From the NCBI RefSeq assembly GCF_021021475.1, contig NZ_JAINWL010000001.1:620001-684000 (forward strand): a stretch of DNA of 64,000 bases. The letters run 5' to 3'. This stretch comes from Citromicrobium bathyomarinum. Its GTDB lineage: Bacteria; Pseudomonadota; Alphaproteobacteria; Sphingomonadales; Sphingomonadaceae. Shown here in pieces: positions 47,300-56,890 of this stretch. Both the position numbers and the translations under genes were made by a program. Each line of letters begins with the position of its first letter. Positions within the stretch are counted from its first letter, which is position 1. The notes under the pieces are model-generated. The model was not told the origin of the DNA and searched no databases. It saw only the letters and a program-made list of their open reading frames with translations.

Positions 47300-48538
47300 T
47301 TACGCGCGGCTTTCCAAGGTCGGCGGAGGCACCTCGCCTTTTCGGCTCCCTGCAAGCCGCACAAGGTTTCGCCCCGCCTGCTTCGCTTCGTAGAGTGCGG
47401 CATCGGCGCGCTCGATGATTGCGGTGGGCGAGCGATCGGCGCGATTGCGCAGCGCCACGCCCATGCTGACGGTTACGGACCGGCGGCGGTCGCCACCGAT
47501 TACTGCGCGCTTCGCTATCGCGCTGCGAACCTTGTCTGCCAGAGTCAGCGCCGCGTGCTCATCCATGTTTTCCAAGACGGCGATGAATTCCTCTCCGCCG
47601 AAGCGCGCCACTGTCCGCCCCTCGCCGGAGAGATCTTTCTCCAGAAGCCGGGCGACCTGCACCAGCGTGCGATCGCCCGCGATATGACCGTAGGTATCGT
47701 TGAACCGCTTGAAGTGATCGACGTCGATCATCACCACCGCCAGCTCCATGTGGGCAGCGAGCGAGGTTTCGAAGACGGTATGGAACACGCGCTCCAGGTG
47801 GCGGCGGTTGGGCAGACCGGTCAACTCATCCATGTCGGATAGGGCCCGCAGTCGCTCGTTCGCCTCCATCAGCCTGCGCGAGGCGACTTGCGCGCGCAGT
47901 GCATAGAGAAAGTTGCGATCTTTCAAATGGGCGGTGCGCAGCGGCAGCAGCAGGCTCATCGCTCCGCTGGCACTTATGAAACCGACCAGGATGGCGGCCT
48001 CCTGCCCAAGCTCCGGGGTCGATGCCCACACGCCCCACAGGACTGCGATCGACAACGCGGCCATCAGCGCCAGCCATGGCAACCGCAGCGGAAGAACGAC
48101 GACCGCCATCGCCAAAAGCAGGCCCGATGCCATCACATATTCCTGCATCTCGCGGATCGCGACATGCATTCCGAGATAGCCCGCGACGCCGACGAATGCC
48201 GGAACCGCAAGAAGCGTGGTCCAGCGCTGCGCTTGCCAGCTGCCATAGAATGCAGCTGCGATGGCCAGCAGATAGAGCGGAGCGACGAGTCCCAGCCGCA
48301 GGGGCAGCGCGGCCTCGAAAACCCGGGGCCCGGCCGTATAGTCGAGCAGGAGGCACCCAATACACCATATCAGCCCCATGGCGTTCAGAAACGCCAGCTC
48401 ACGCCGGCGGCGGCCCATCTTGTGCGAATACCACATCTGCCTGAGCGGTTCGGGCCACGCACGAAAGGGCAGCCCCCTTTCGGCAGCATGCTCGATCTCC
48501 TCGTCGAGAGTGGCGTGGATTCCCAGTTCAGGTCGCAT
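47300..48538 (-). CDS. Membrane GGDEF diguanylate cyclase
   Basis: A 412-aa protein. The N-terminal half has about six membrane helices (from LAFLNAMGLIWCIGCLLLDY to SASGAMSLLLPLRTAHLK). The GGDEF domain follows, with DMDELTGLPNRRHLERVF, IDVDHFKRFNDTYGH and the active loop ARFGGEEF. The I-site RxxD, normally five residues before the loop, is absent (SGEG instead), so product inhibition is unlikely. It makes c-di-GMP; the PilZ protein at 21171 is a possible receptor. Confidence 0.92.
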   Translation of the reverse strand: MRPELGIHATLDEEIEHAAERGLPFRAWPEPLRQMWYSHKMGRRRRELAFLNAMGLIWCIGCLLLDYTAGPRVFEAALPLRLGLVAPLYLLAIAAAFYGSWQAQRWTTLLAVPAFVGVAGYLGMHVAIREMQEYVMASGLLLAMAVVVLPLRLPWLALMAALSIAVLWGVWASTPELGQEAAILVGFISASGAMSLLLPLRTAHLKDRNFLYALRAQVASRRLMEANERLRALSDMDELTGLPNRRHLERVFHTVFETSLAAHMELAVVMIDVDHFKRFNDTYGHIAGDRTLVQVARLLEKDLSGEGRTVARFGGEEFIAVLENMDEHAALTLADKVRSAIAKRAVIGGDRRRSVTVSMGVALRNRADRSPTAIIERADAALYEAKQAGRNLVRLAGSRKGEVPPPTLESRA

Positions 48539-48579
48539 CGCCCCATTGTAGCGGGGAACTGGTTAAGGCGTTGTTCGCG

Positions 48580-49467
48580 CTAGAGTCTCGAGCGCACGAG
48601 AAACCTTTTCGTGAAGGTCTCGCTGGGCCGCAGGACCAGAATCGACACCCCCGCCACCGCGATCGCGCCGCCCACGAGCAGGGGAACGCCGACAGGATCG
48701 CCCGTCAGCCACGCGCCCAGCGCCACGGTCATCAGCGGATGCAGCAGGGTGAAAGGCACGACCAGGTTGGCATCGTGATCCTTCAGCGCGTTGAAGTAGA
48801 TCACATGAGCATAGACCGACACCACCAGCCCGGCGAAGATCAGGCAGCCGAGCACCTGCCACGGATGCGCTGCGAGCGGCGCGACCAGATCGCGCTCGGT
48901 CGCGAGCGAGAACGGCAGCAGCACCACGAAAGATGCAAGCGCAGACCACGCCTGGAGCGGCTTGCCCCCAACGTCGATCTTCTTGACGTAGACCGCCCCC
49001 AGCGCCCCGACGAGGCACGACAGCCCGATCCAGCCGAGCCCGGCCGAACTCTGAAGGCCCGAGGGGGATGAGATCGCGATCACCACCCCGCCGATCGCCA
49101 GCGCAATGCCGACCCCGCGCCGCCAGCCGACATCCTCGCCCAGCAGCACGATCGCCAGCAGCACGGTCATCGGTGCGCCCGACAGGCTGACGATCCCGGC
49201 GGTCGACGGATCGGCATAGGACAGGCCGATCGCGAACAGCGCGAAAGACCCGCCGCCGATGGCAAGCCCGACGGCAGCGACCAGCGGCCAGTTGCGCGGG
49301 AGCGGGCGCAGCAGCTGGAACAGCACCAGCAGGGTCAGCAGTGCGCGCAGCGCGGCGTAGAACAGCGGCGGCATTCCCAGATCGTCCACCGCGACCTTGC
49401 TGACCACCACGTTGAGCGCCCAGAGCAAATTCACGAGGATCAGCAGGAGAATCGTGCGGGCGGGCAT
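48580..49467 (-). CDS. EamA/DMT-family transporter
   Basis: A 295-aa inner-membrane protein with ten helices in two EamA repeats (LLLILVNLLWALNVVVSKVA and GWIGLSCLVGALGAVYVKK). Such proteins export or import amino acids, nucleotides or related metabolites. The ATG at 49467 gives the expected short N-terminus. Confidence 0.88.
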   Translation of the reverse strand: MPARTILLLILVNLLWALNVVVSKVAVDDLGMPPLFYAALRALLTLLVLFQLLRPLPRNWPLVAAVGLAIGGGSFALFAIGLSYADPSTAGIVSLSGAPMTVLLAIVLLGEDVGWRRGVGIALAIGGVVIAISSPSGLQSSAGLGWIGLSCLVGALGAVYVKKIDVGGKPLQAWSALASFVVLLPFSLATERDLVAPLAAHPWQVLGCLIFAGLVVSVYAHVIYFNALKDHDANLVVPFTLLHPLMTVALGAWLTGDPVGVPLLVGGAIAVAGVSILVLRPSETFTKRFLVRSRL

Positions 49468-49560
49468 GGTCCGCGCGTTAGCGGCAGGCAGGGTGCGGGG
49501 CAAATCGGCCTACCGCGGCAGGCGCACGCATAGCGGACCACCCGGCAGAGCGTGGGCGCG

Positions 49561-49956
49561 TTACTTCTTCGGAGACTTCGGTGCCTCGATCGCGGCCAGA
49601 TCCTGCATCGCGCGCGAGTAGATATCCATCTCCCGGCGTTCCGCGTCCGTCACCACGCCATCCTCGCCGTAACTCGCCGCCAGCAGGCCGATCCTCGCCT
49701 GTGCGCGGTCGAGCTTGCGCTTCTCGCGCTTGGTCAGCTGTCGGCTCTCGCGCAGCTTGTCGAACTCGCTGTCGGTCTTGCGCAGATCGCTCAGCACCGC
49801 GACGGCGTTCTCGTCCGGACCCGGCGCACTGCGCAGCTCCTGATAGGAGCCTGTATTGGGGAGCGCGACGCGGCCCATGCCGGTGTCGGCGCACGCGCCA
49901 AGCGCAAGAGCGAGTACCGGAGCGGCGGCAACCAGAAGGCGATGAGGCTTGTTCAT
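49561..49956 (-). CDS. Hypothetical lipoprotein
   Basis: A 131-aa protein with a lipoprotein signal (VLALALGAC; the lipidated Cys is at residue 22). The mature part is helical and charged (DLRKTDSEFDKLRESRQLTK and KREKRKLDRAQARIGLLAA). No known family is apparent. Confidence 0.7.
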   Translation of the reverse strand: MNKPHRLLVAAAPVLALALGACADTGMGRVALPNTGSYQELRSAPGPDENAVAVLSDLRKTDSEFDKLRESRQLTKREKRKLDRAQARIGLLAASYGEDGVVTDAERREMDIYSRAMQDLAAIEAPKSPKK

Positions 49957-50014
49957 GACGGTCTCCCTGCTGGCCGCGAAACTCCGCCCGGGCGCATGAA
50001 TTGCTGATTAACCG

Positions 50015-52087
50015 CTAGCTTTCCGGGATGTTCGCTTCGATCTCTGCCAGCCACAGGTCGGCGACCGCATCGCTGGGTGCGCGCCAGTCGCCGCGCGGGC
50101 TGAGCGCCCCGCCCATCGAGACCTTGGGACCGTTGGGCATCGCGCTGCGCTTGAACTGGCTGAAGCCGAAGAAGCGGCGGCAGAACACGGCCAGCCACTT
50201 GCGGATCGTCGCGAGGTCGTAGGCCTGCTTCGCCTCGTCGGGGAAGCCCAGCGGCCACTTTCCGCTCTCAGCGTCCTTCCACGCATGCCACGCCAGAAAC
50301 GCGACATGGCTGGGCGACTGGCCATGGCGGGCGATGTGGTGAAGGAAGAAATCGTGCAGCGCATAGGGGCCGATATGGTCCTCGGTGCTCTGGATCGCGC
50401 CGTCGGCCCCTGCGGGGACCAGTTCGGGGCTGATCTCGGTCCCCAGCACATCCTCCAGCACCTCGTTCAGGTCGTGGCTGAACTGGTCGGTCTCGATCAT
50501 CCAGCGCATCAGGTACTGGATCAGCGTCTTGGGCACGCCCGAATTGACGCCGTAATGGCTCATCTGGTCGCCCACGCCGTAGGTGCACCAGCCCAGCGCC
50601 AGTTCGGACAGGTCGCCGGTGCCGATCACGAAGCCGCCGTGGTGGCCCGCCAGCCGGAACAGGTAATCGGTGCGCAGCCCCGCCTGCACGTTCTCGAACG
50701 TGGTGTCGTACACCTCCTTCCCGTCGGCGAAGGGGTGACCGATGTCTTTCAGCATAAGCTGCGCTGCGGGCACGATGTCGATCGTCTCGGCAGTGATCCC
50801 CGCCGCGTCCATCAGTTTGAGCGCATTGTCCTTCGTCCGGTCGGAGGTGCCGAAGCCGGGCATGGTATAGCCGCGGATGGTCTCGCGCGGCAGGCCCAGC
50901 CGGTCGCACGCGACGCACGCGACCAGCAGCGCGTGGGTCGAATCGAGCCCGCCCGAAATGCCGAGAACAAGGCTCTTGGGCCTGGTCGCCTCGATCCGCC
51001 GCATCAGCGCATCCACCTGGATGTTGACCGCCTCGTAGCAATCCTCGTGCAGGGTATCGGGATCGTCCGGCACGAAGGGGAAACGGCGCACCGGGCGCTT
51101 GAGGCCCCACCCGCCGACCGTCTCCGCAGCGCGCATATTGTGGGTGAAGGTGACGCGCCGATACCAGTCTTCGGGGCGGCCCGCCGCCTCACTCGCATCG
51201 TGGAAAGTGCCGTTCTGGGTGCGGTTGTTGACGATCCGCTGCGTGTCGATGTCGATCACACACAGTTCCGCGCCGCGATCGAAGCGGACGCTTTCCTGCA
51301 TCAGCTCACCCAGCTCGTAGATCACGCCCTGCCCGTCCCACGCGAGGTCGGTGGTGCTCTCGCCGTGCCCGCTTGCCGAATAGGCATAGGCGCACATGCC
51401 CCTGCTGGAGCTGGAGGCGCAGTGCAGGTGGCGGTCGCTCGCCCGCCCGATGGTGACGGGCGAGGCGGACAGGTTGGCGAGGATCGTCGCCCCCGCCATC
51501 GCGGCCATCATGCCCGGCGGCTGCGGAGCCCAGAAATCCTCGCAGATCTCGACCCCGAAGACGAAGCCGGGAAGGTTGTCCGCGGCGAAGATCACATCGG
51601 TTCCGAAGGGCGCCTCGTGCCCCGCAATCGTCACCTCGAGCCCCTGGCAATTATGCCCGCGCGTGAACTGCCGCTTCTCGTAGAACTCGCGGTAATTGGG
51701 CAGGTAGCTCTTGGGCACCACGCCCAGCAGGCGGCCATCGGCGATCGCCAGCGCGCAGTTGTACAGGCGCGATCCGCGCCGCACGGGCGCGCCGATCACC
51801 AGCACCGGGGTCAGCCCGGCGCTTTCCTCAATAATCCGAGCGACCGCCGTTTCGGCCGCATCGATCACCGCGCTCTGCAGATGCAGATCGTCGATCGCGT
51901 AGCCGGTAACGCACAGTTCGGGATAGACCGCGAAGTCGACCCCCGCCTCGTGCGCGTCGCGCGCGATCTGGACGATGCTCTTGGCATTGCCGGAGACGTC
52001 CGCCGGGCGCACGCAGGGCGTGCAGGTCGCAACGCGCACGAAGCCGTGCGTGTGCAGGTCGAAGAAGGGGTGTGCGCTCTGGCCCAT
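50015..52087 (-). CDS. nadE: Glutamine-dependent NAD+ synthetase
   Basis: A 690-aa two-domain enzyme. The N-terminal nitrilase-type glutaminase has Glu57 (YPELCVTGYAID), Lys in VVPKSYLPNYREF and Cys in GVEICEDFW. The C-terminal synthetase has the ATP-binding SGGLDS (GISGGLDSTHALL). It amidates nicotinic acid adenine dinucleotide with ammonia channelled from Gln. The start at 52087 agrees with the family; the upstream extension is not conserved. Confidence 0.95.
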   Translation of the reverse strand: MGQSAHPFFDLHTHGFVRVATCTPCVRPADVSGNAKSIVQIARDAHEAGVDFAVYPELCVTGYAIDDLHLQSAVIDAAETAVARIIEESAGLTPVLVIGAPVRRGSRLYNCALAIADGRLLGVVPKSYLPNYREFYEKRQFTRGHNCQGLEVTIAGHEAPFGTDVIFAADNLPGFVFGVEICEDFWAPQPPGMMAAMAGATILANLSASPVTIGRASDRHLHCASSSSRGMCAYAYSASGHGESTTDLAWDGQGVIYELGELMQESVRFDRGAELCVIDIDTQRIVNNRTQNGTFHDASEAAGRPEDWYRRVTFTHNMRAAETVGGWGLKRPVRRFPFVPDDPDTLHEDCYEAVNIQVDALMRRIEATRPKSLVLGISGGLDSTHALLVACVACDRLGLPRETIRGYTMPGFGTSDRTKDNALKLMDAAGITAETIDIVPAAQLMLKDIGHPFADGKEVYDTTFENVQAGLRTDYLFRLAGHHGGFVIGTGDLSELALGWCTYGVGDQMSHYGVNSGVPKTLIQYLMRWMIETDQFSHDLNEVLEDVLGTEISPELVPAGADGAIQSTEDHIGPYALHDFFLHHIARHGQSPSHVAFLAWHAWKDAESGKWPLGFPDEAKQAYDLATIRKWLAVFCRRFFGFSQFKRSAMPNGPKVSMGGALSPRGDWRAPSDAVADLWLAEIEANIPES

Positions 52088-52182
52088 TGCTGGCTCAGCG
52101 TGTGCCCGGATGGCGCGCGGGGCACAAGGGCTCACACAAGGGGCGCCGCACGAAACGATCCGCGAATGGCCCTTCGGGCACG

Positions 52183-53205
52183 CTAGGCCGTCAGCGGCAA
52201 GCGCGCCAGCGTCACGCGGCAGCCATGCTCGTCGACTTCGATGTCCTGCTCGGCCCTGGCCTGGTGCGCGAAGGTGCGCATCAGGCTCTTGCCCAGCCCG
52301 CCATCGGCATCGCTGTTGGCGGCGGTGCCCGCACCATTGTCGCGCACTTCCAGCCGCCAGTCATTGGTCGACCCGGCAAGCACGATGGTCAGCTCCCCAT
52401 CGCGGCCGTCGCCGAAGGCGTATTTGGCAGCATTGGTCAGCGCTTCGTTGAGGAACAGGCCGATCGCCACCGCCTGGTCGCGCGGCAGCGGGATCGGCGC
52501 GATCCGGCATTCGACCTTCACGTTATCGTCGAAGGACGCGTGGACCAGATGGTCGACCACATCCTCCAGATAACTCGCCATATCGATCGCGCCTTCCTTG
52601 CGGTCGGCCCCGTCCACCGCCAGCTGCGCATAGGCGCGGCTGAACGAGAACACGCGATTGGCGGCATCTTCCAGCGCGGCGGCGGCGGCGGGATTGTTCT
52701 GCCGGCGCTTCTGCAGCTCGATCATGCTGGCGACCAGCGCGAAGTTGTTTTTGGTGCGATGCTGCAGTTCGGCCATCAGCCACCGCCGCCGTTCCAGCGA
52801 TTCGTGCAGCTCGGCCTCGCGCACGCGGACCGCCGCGCGGAATACCTCGGCGAGAGCGACCACGACGCAGGATGACAGGAAGTTGATCAGCACGCGCGAC
52901 TGATCGCTCGCCACCTCGAACGCGAACGACCCGTGAAATGGCAGCACGACGTACCACGCCCACAGGAAGGCAACGATCAGGCAGATGATGCCGGCCAACA
53001 GCCGCCCGAACAGCGTGGCGATCAGCACCATGGGGTAAACCAGCGCGAAGGGGCCTGCATTGGGAGCGACGATATCGATGAGCGTGCGAAGGCCGATCAT
53101 CGCCAGCGCCAGCGCAAGACCGAACAGAACTTGCGCGACAAGCGGTGGAAAATTCCCAGGCAGGAAATTGGCCGCGTCGACAGCGGTCAGCTTATGGTTG
53201 GGCAA
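52183..53205 (-). CDS. Sensor histidine kinase, HisKA_2/HWE-like
   Basis: A 340-aa membrane kinase. The N-terminus has three or four helices in a KdpD/DUF4118-like arrangement. The phospho-acceptor region is LMAELQHRTKNNFALVASMI, and the ATPase domain has IGLFLNEALTNAAKYAF and LEVRDNGAG. These kinases often feed general-stress regulators in alphaproteobacteria; no receiver is adjacent. It starts at a TTG with GAGGGA 6 nt upstream. Confidence 0.88.
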   Translation of the reverse strand: MPNHKLTAVDAANFLPGNFPPLVAQVLFGLALALAMIGLRTLIDIVAPNAGPFALVYPMVLIATLFGRLLAGIICLIVAFLWAWYVVLPFHGSFAFEVASDQSRVLINFLSSCVVVALAEVFRAAVRVREAELHESLERRRWLMAELQHRTKNNFALVASMIELQKRRQNNPAAAAALEDAANRVFSFSRAYAQLAVDGADRKEGAIDMASYLEDVVDHLVHASFDDNVKVECRIAPIPLPRDQAVAIGLFLNEALTNAAKYAFGDGRDGELTIVLAGSTNDWRLEVRDNGAGTAANSDADGGLGKSLMRTFAHQARAEQDIEVDEHGCRVTLARLPLTA

Positions 53206-53320
53206 ATGCGTCCCTCTTTCGCGCCTATCCCACCAGATTCGGCGCTGACAATGCTACCCCACCCCTAGCATCGAGTTTACGCGGACGCGATTGCGCCATG
53301 TTAGTTTTGCGAAAAAAACG

Positions 53321-54334
53321 TCAGGCGGCGAGGATGTCGTGCGGGGACGGCGCATCTTCGAGGAATTCGATCAGCCCGCGCTCCTCACGCGCGAGCCACT
53401 TGGTCCGCCGGGGCAGTTGCAACCCCTCGCGCCATTCGCCCTGCCGGTCCATCAAATCGAAGATCGCCGGGTGAATATAGCTCTTGCGGGTGATCGCGGG
53501 CGTATTGCCCAGCCGTTCGGCGACCGTCTCCGTCACGGTCTTGATGGTCAGATCATCCTTCGCCCCCGCCAGCAGTCCGAATGCCATCGCGCTCGCATGC
53601 CAGGTGCGGAAGTTCTTGGCGCTGAAATCCTCGCCCATGGTCTCGCGCAGATAGGCGTTGACGTGACTGGAGGTGACATCGCGCACCGCAGCCTCCCCAT
53701 CGGCGGCAGGATCGACAAAGGAGAACAGGTCCTGCCCGTCGAGATCCTGCATCTGGCGGACGATCTTCGCCAGATGAGTGTCGGTCAGTTCGAGATCGCG
53801 GTGTTTGCCCGACTTGGCGCGGAAGCGGAACCGCAGTGTCTTGCCGCGCACCGTGACATGGTGGCTCTTGATCGTGGTCGCGCCGAAACTGCCATTGTCG
53901 CGCGCATAGGTGTCGTTCCCGATCCGGATCGCGCCCAAGTCGAGCAGCCGCACCACCCCGGCCAGCGCGCGCGCCAGACCCAGATCGCGCGCACCCAGAT
54001 CGTCGACCACCCGCTTCCTCAATAGCGGCAGGCGTGCACCGAAGGCGAGGCAGCGGTCGAACTTCTCGCTCTCCCGGCTGGCACGAAATTGCGGGTGATA
54101 GCGATATTGCTTGCGCCCCTTCGCGTCGTATCCGGTGGCAAGGATGTGCCCGTTGGGCGCGGGGCAGAACCAGCAATCGCTATAGGCGGGCGGCAGAGCG
54201 ATCGCATTCAGACGTTCGCGCTCTGCCGCGTCGCGGATCAGCTCGCCATCCGGGTCGTAATAGGCCCAACCGCGCCCGGCACCCTTGCGGGTGATGCCGG
54301 GCAGGCTGTCGTCGACGAAAATGAGCTTTTCCAT
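53321..54334 (-). CDS. DNA topoisomerase IB
   Basis: A 337-aa poxvirus-like type IB topoisomerase. Conserved parts are GRGWAYYDPDGE, KGRKQYRYHPQF, RIGNDTYARDNGSFG and the C-terminal KSYIHPAIF with the active-site Tyr. It relaxes supercoils through a 3'-phosphotyrosyl intermediate. Bacterial members are accessory to gyrase and topoisomerase I. Confidence 0.93.
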   Translation of the reverse strand: MEKLIFVDDSLPGITRKGAGRGWAYYDPDGELIRDAAERERLNAIALPPAYSDCWFCPAPNGHILATGYDAKGRKQYRYHPQFRASRESEKFDRCLAFGARLPLLRKRVVDDLGARDLGLARALAGVVRLLDLGAIRIGNDTYARDNGSFGATTIKSHHVTVRGKTLRFRFRAKSGKHRDLELTDTHLAKIVRQMQDLDGQDLFSFVDPAADGEAAVRDVTSSHVNAYLRETMGEDFSAKNFRTWHASAMAFGLLAGAKDDLTIKTVTETVAERLGNTPAITRKSYIHPAIFDLMDRQGEWREGLQLPRRTKWLAREERGLIEFLEDAPSPHDILAA

Positions 54335-54558
54335 GAGGTTACATCCGCAGGAGGTGTTGTTGGAACGACTCCCTCACCGCGCGGCGGTTCCCGGCGATCG
54401 CCGTTCGCAGCCAGCGCGGTTGCGGAAGCGATAGGAAACTTTGCGCGCTGCGCAGATCATCTTGCCGGCCCAGGCGGGGCGCCGCGCTTGCGCTCGCCTG
54501 CGCAGAGCCCACCTTGTCGCCATCGATGCCTGCCCCATTTGCGATAAGGAATTGCCCG

Positions 54559-55419
54559 ATGAGCGAATATACGCCCCCCAAGGTCTGGACCCACGATGCG
54601 GAGAACGGCGGAAGATTCGCCAATATCAACCGCCCCACCGCCGGTGCGCGCGAGCAGCGCGAGCTGCCCAAGGGCGACAACCCGTTCCAGCTCTACTCGC
54701 TCGCAACGCCCAACGGGGTGAAGGCCTCGATCATGCTGGAGGAGCTGCTGGAGGCGGGCCATCCGGCGGAATACGACGCCTACACGATCAATATCGGCGA
54801 TGGCGACCAGTTCGGCTCCGGCTTCGTCGCGATCAATCCCAATTCCAAGATTCCCGCGCTGGTCGACCGGACCGGGGTTGAAGCGATCCGGGTGTTCGAG
54901 AGCGGCGCGATCCTGCTCCACCTCGCGGAGAAATTCCGCGCCTTCCAGCCCACCGGGCAGGCACGTGCGGAAATGCTCAGCTGGCTGTTCTGGCAGATCG
55001 GCAGCGCGCCCTTCATCGGCGGCGGCTTCGGCCACTTCTACGCCTACGCGCCCGAGAAGTTCGAATACCCGATCAACCGCTACGCGATGGAGACCAAACG
55101 CCTCTTCAGCGTCGCCGACCAGCGGCTGGGCGAGAGCCGCTTCCTTGCGGGCGAAGATTACACGATCGCCGATATCGCCACCTTCGCGTGGCTCGCGCCC
55201 TTCGTGGAAGGCAATATCTATAACGACGCGAAGACCTTCCTCTCGATCGACGAATACGCCAACGTCGCGCGCTGGGTCGAGGAGATCGCCGCGCGCCCCG
55301 CGGTGCAGCGCGGACGGATCGTGACCAAGGTGTGGGGCGATGAGGATTCGCGGCTGCGTGAACGGCATTCGGCGGCGGATTTCGAGGGCAAGGTGCTGAA
55401 GCCCAGCAAGCCGGTCTAA
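54559..55419 (+). CDS. yghU: Glutathione S-transferase of the YghU type
   Basis: A 286-aa GST-superfamily protein. The long N-terminus FANINRPTAGAREQRELPKG is typical of YghU. Thioredoxin-like residues (QLYSLATPNGVKASIMLEEL) are followed by the all-helical C-domain with FIGGGFGHFYAYAPEK. YghU binds two glutathiones and reduces organic disulfides and hydroperoxides. The start at 54559 has AAGGA upstream. Confidence 0.92.
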   Translation: MSEYTPPKVWTHDAENGGRFANINRPTAGAREQRELPKGDNPFQLYSLATPNGVKASIMLEELLEAGHPAEYDAYTINIGDGDQFGSGFVAINPNSKIPALVDRTGVEAIRVFESGAILLHLAEKFRAFQPTGQARAEMLSWLFWQIGSAPFIGGGFGHFYAYAPEKFEYPINRYAMETKRLFSVADQRLGESRFLAGEDYTIADIATFAWLAPFVEGNIYNDAKTFLSIDEYANVARWVEEIAARPAVQRGRIVTKVWGDEDSRLRERHSAADFEGKVLKPSKPV

Positions 55420-55440
55420 GCTCACTTCCAAATCCCTTCG

Positions 55441-55522
55441 TCGCCCCGGACTTGATCCGGGGTCCCGCTTTTTCGGGTGCAGCGCCAGAAGAAGCGGGAT
55501 CCCGGCTTGAGGGCCGGGATGA
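55441..55522. repeat. Nested inverted repeats between convergent genes
   Basis: CCCCGGA/TCCGGGG, an outer TCCCGCTT/AAGCGGGA pair and CCCGGC/GCCGGG form a cruciform-like block in the 123-bp gap between yghU and argE. The wording (CTTGATCCGGGGTCCCGC) is a well-known dispersed repeat in this order of bacteria. It probably serves as a bidirectional terminator. Confidence 0.75.
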
Positions 55523-55542
55523 CCATGTGCGATGTCGGGGGA

Positions 55543-56694
55543 CTACCCCAACCTCTCCGCCAGCCGCTGCATGAAAGTCGCACCCTTCTCCAGCTCCGAC
55601 AGCGCGATCCATTCATCGGGCTGGTGCGCCTGCTCGATCGAGCCGGGGCCGCAGATCACTGTCGGGAACCCCGCCGCCTGAAACTGCCCGCCCTCGGCCG
55701 CGAAGGCGACCTGACCGGGCGGGCTGTTCTCACCCGTCAGCGCGCGGACGAAGGCAACCGCATCCTCGCTGCCCTGCGGCGTCATCGGCGGGGTACCCGC
55801 GTGCTGCTCCACCTGCACGCCAGCGTCTGGGAAGCGACTCTTCAACTCGGTATCCAGCGCCTCGCAGCGTGCCTTGAACGGCGCGAGGATCGCCGCGGCA
55901 TCCTCGCCCGGCGGGCAGCGCAGGTCGAACTGGAAGCGTGCGTGCCCGGCAAGAATGTTCGACGCGGTGCCACCCTCCATCACGCCGATGGTCAGCGTCG
56001 CCTGCGGCGGGTCGAAGCCGTTGTCCGGGTCCGCCCGCGCACGCAATTCCTCCGCCAGCGCCAGCAGCTCGTGCATCAGCCCGACCGCGACGGCGTTGGC
56101 TGAAATCCCGTGATCGACCAGCGAGGAATGCGCGGCATGCCCGCGCACGCTGACTTCGTGCACCGCGATCCCCTTGTGCCCGGTGATGATGCCCATCAAG
56201 CTCGGCTCGCCCACGATGGCGAGGCGCGGGGACGGGATATCCTGCGCCATCCGCGCGATCATTGCAGGTGCACCCTGGCAGCCGACCTCCTCGTCATAGC
56301 TCAGCGCCAGATGCACCGGCAGCTTGCCCGCGACGAAGCGCGGCACGAAGGCAAGCGCGAGGGCGATGAAGCCCTTCATGTCCGCCACCCCGCGCCCGAA
56401 GAGCTTCCCGTCCGCCTCGCGCACGGTCCACGGATCGCTCGACCAGTCCTGCCCGTCTACCGGGACCACGTCGGTGTGGCCCGACAGGATCAACCCGCCT
56501 TCGACCTTCGGCCCGCAGGTCGCGAACAGGTTCGCCTTGCGCCCGTCGTCGTTGGGCACCCGCTGCGATTCGACGCCGTGGCGGGCGAGATACGCCTCGA
56601 CCCATTCGATCAGCGCGAGATTGCTGTTGCGAGAGGTCGTGTCGAACCCGATCAGCGTGTCGAGGATTTGGCGGGCAGTGGCGAGATCGGTCAT
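55543..56694 (-). CDS. argE: Acetylornithine deacetylase
   Basis: A 383-aa M20-family metallohydrolase. Metal ligands and catalytic residues are in LSGHTDVVPVDG (His, Asp), GRGVADMKGF, DEEVGCQGA (catalytic Glu) and VGEPSLM. It removes acetyl from N-acetylornithine in arginine synthesis. A GTG six bases upstream (56700) is an alternative start. Confidence 0.9.
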   Translation of the reverse strand: MTDLATARQILDTLIGFDTTSRNSNLALIEWVEAYLARHGVESQRVPNDDGRKANLFATCGPKVEGGLILSGHTDVVPVDGQDWSSDPWTVREADGKLFGRGVADMKGFIALALAFVPRFVAGKLPVHLALSYDEEVGCQGAPAMIARMAQDIPSPRLAIVGEPSLMGIITGHKGIAVHEVSVRGHAAHSSLVDHGISANAVAVGLMHELLALAEELRARADPDNGFDPPQATLTIGVMEGGTASNILAGHARFQFDLRCPPGEDAAAILAPFKARCEALDTELKSRFPDAGVQVEQHAGTPPMTPQGSEDAVAFVRALTGENSPPGQVAFAAEGGQFQAAGFPTVICGPGSIEQAHQPDEWIALSELEKGATFMQRLAERLG

Positions 56695-56778
56695 CGTCAC
56701 GGCTTACCGTGCCCGCTGCACCATGGCACCCCTTCACATTGCCGTTCGCAACGCTATAGGGGCGCACTCGCCTGCTGA

Positions 56779-56853
56779 TGGGGTGTAGCCAAGCGGTAAG
56801 GCACCGGTTTTTGGTACCGGCATGCGCAGGTTCGAATCCTGCCACCCCAGCCA
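56779..56853 (+). tRNA. tRNA-Gln (TTG anticodon)
   Basis: The acceptor arms TGGGGTG/CACCCCA pair fully. The anticodon stem CCGGT/ACCGG encloses a TTTTGGT loop with anticodon TTG. The T-arm is GCAGG-TTCGAAT-CCTGC. The 3' CCA is encoded. It decodes CAA. Confidence 0.95.
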
Positions 56854-56890
56854 GGCTTTTGCGACGCCAAAGCGCCCTATCGCTTGGCCG

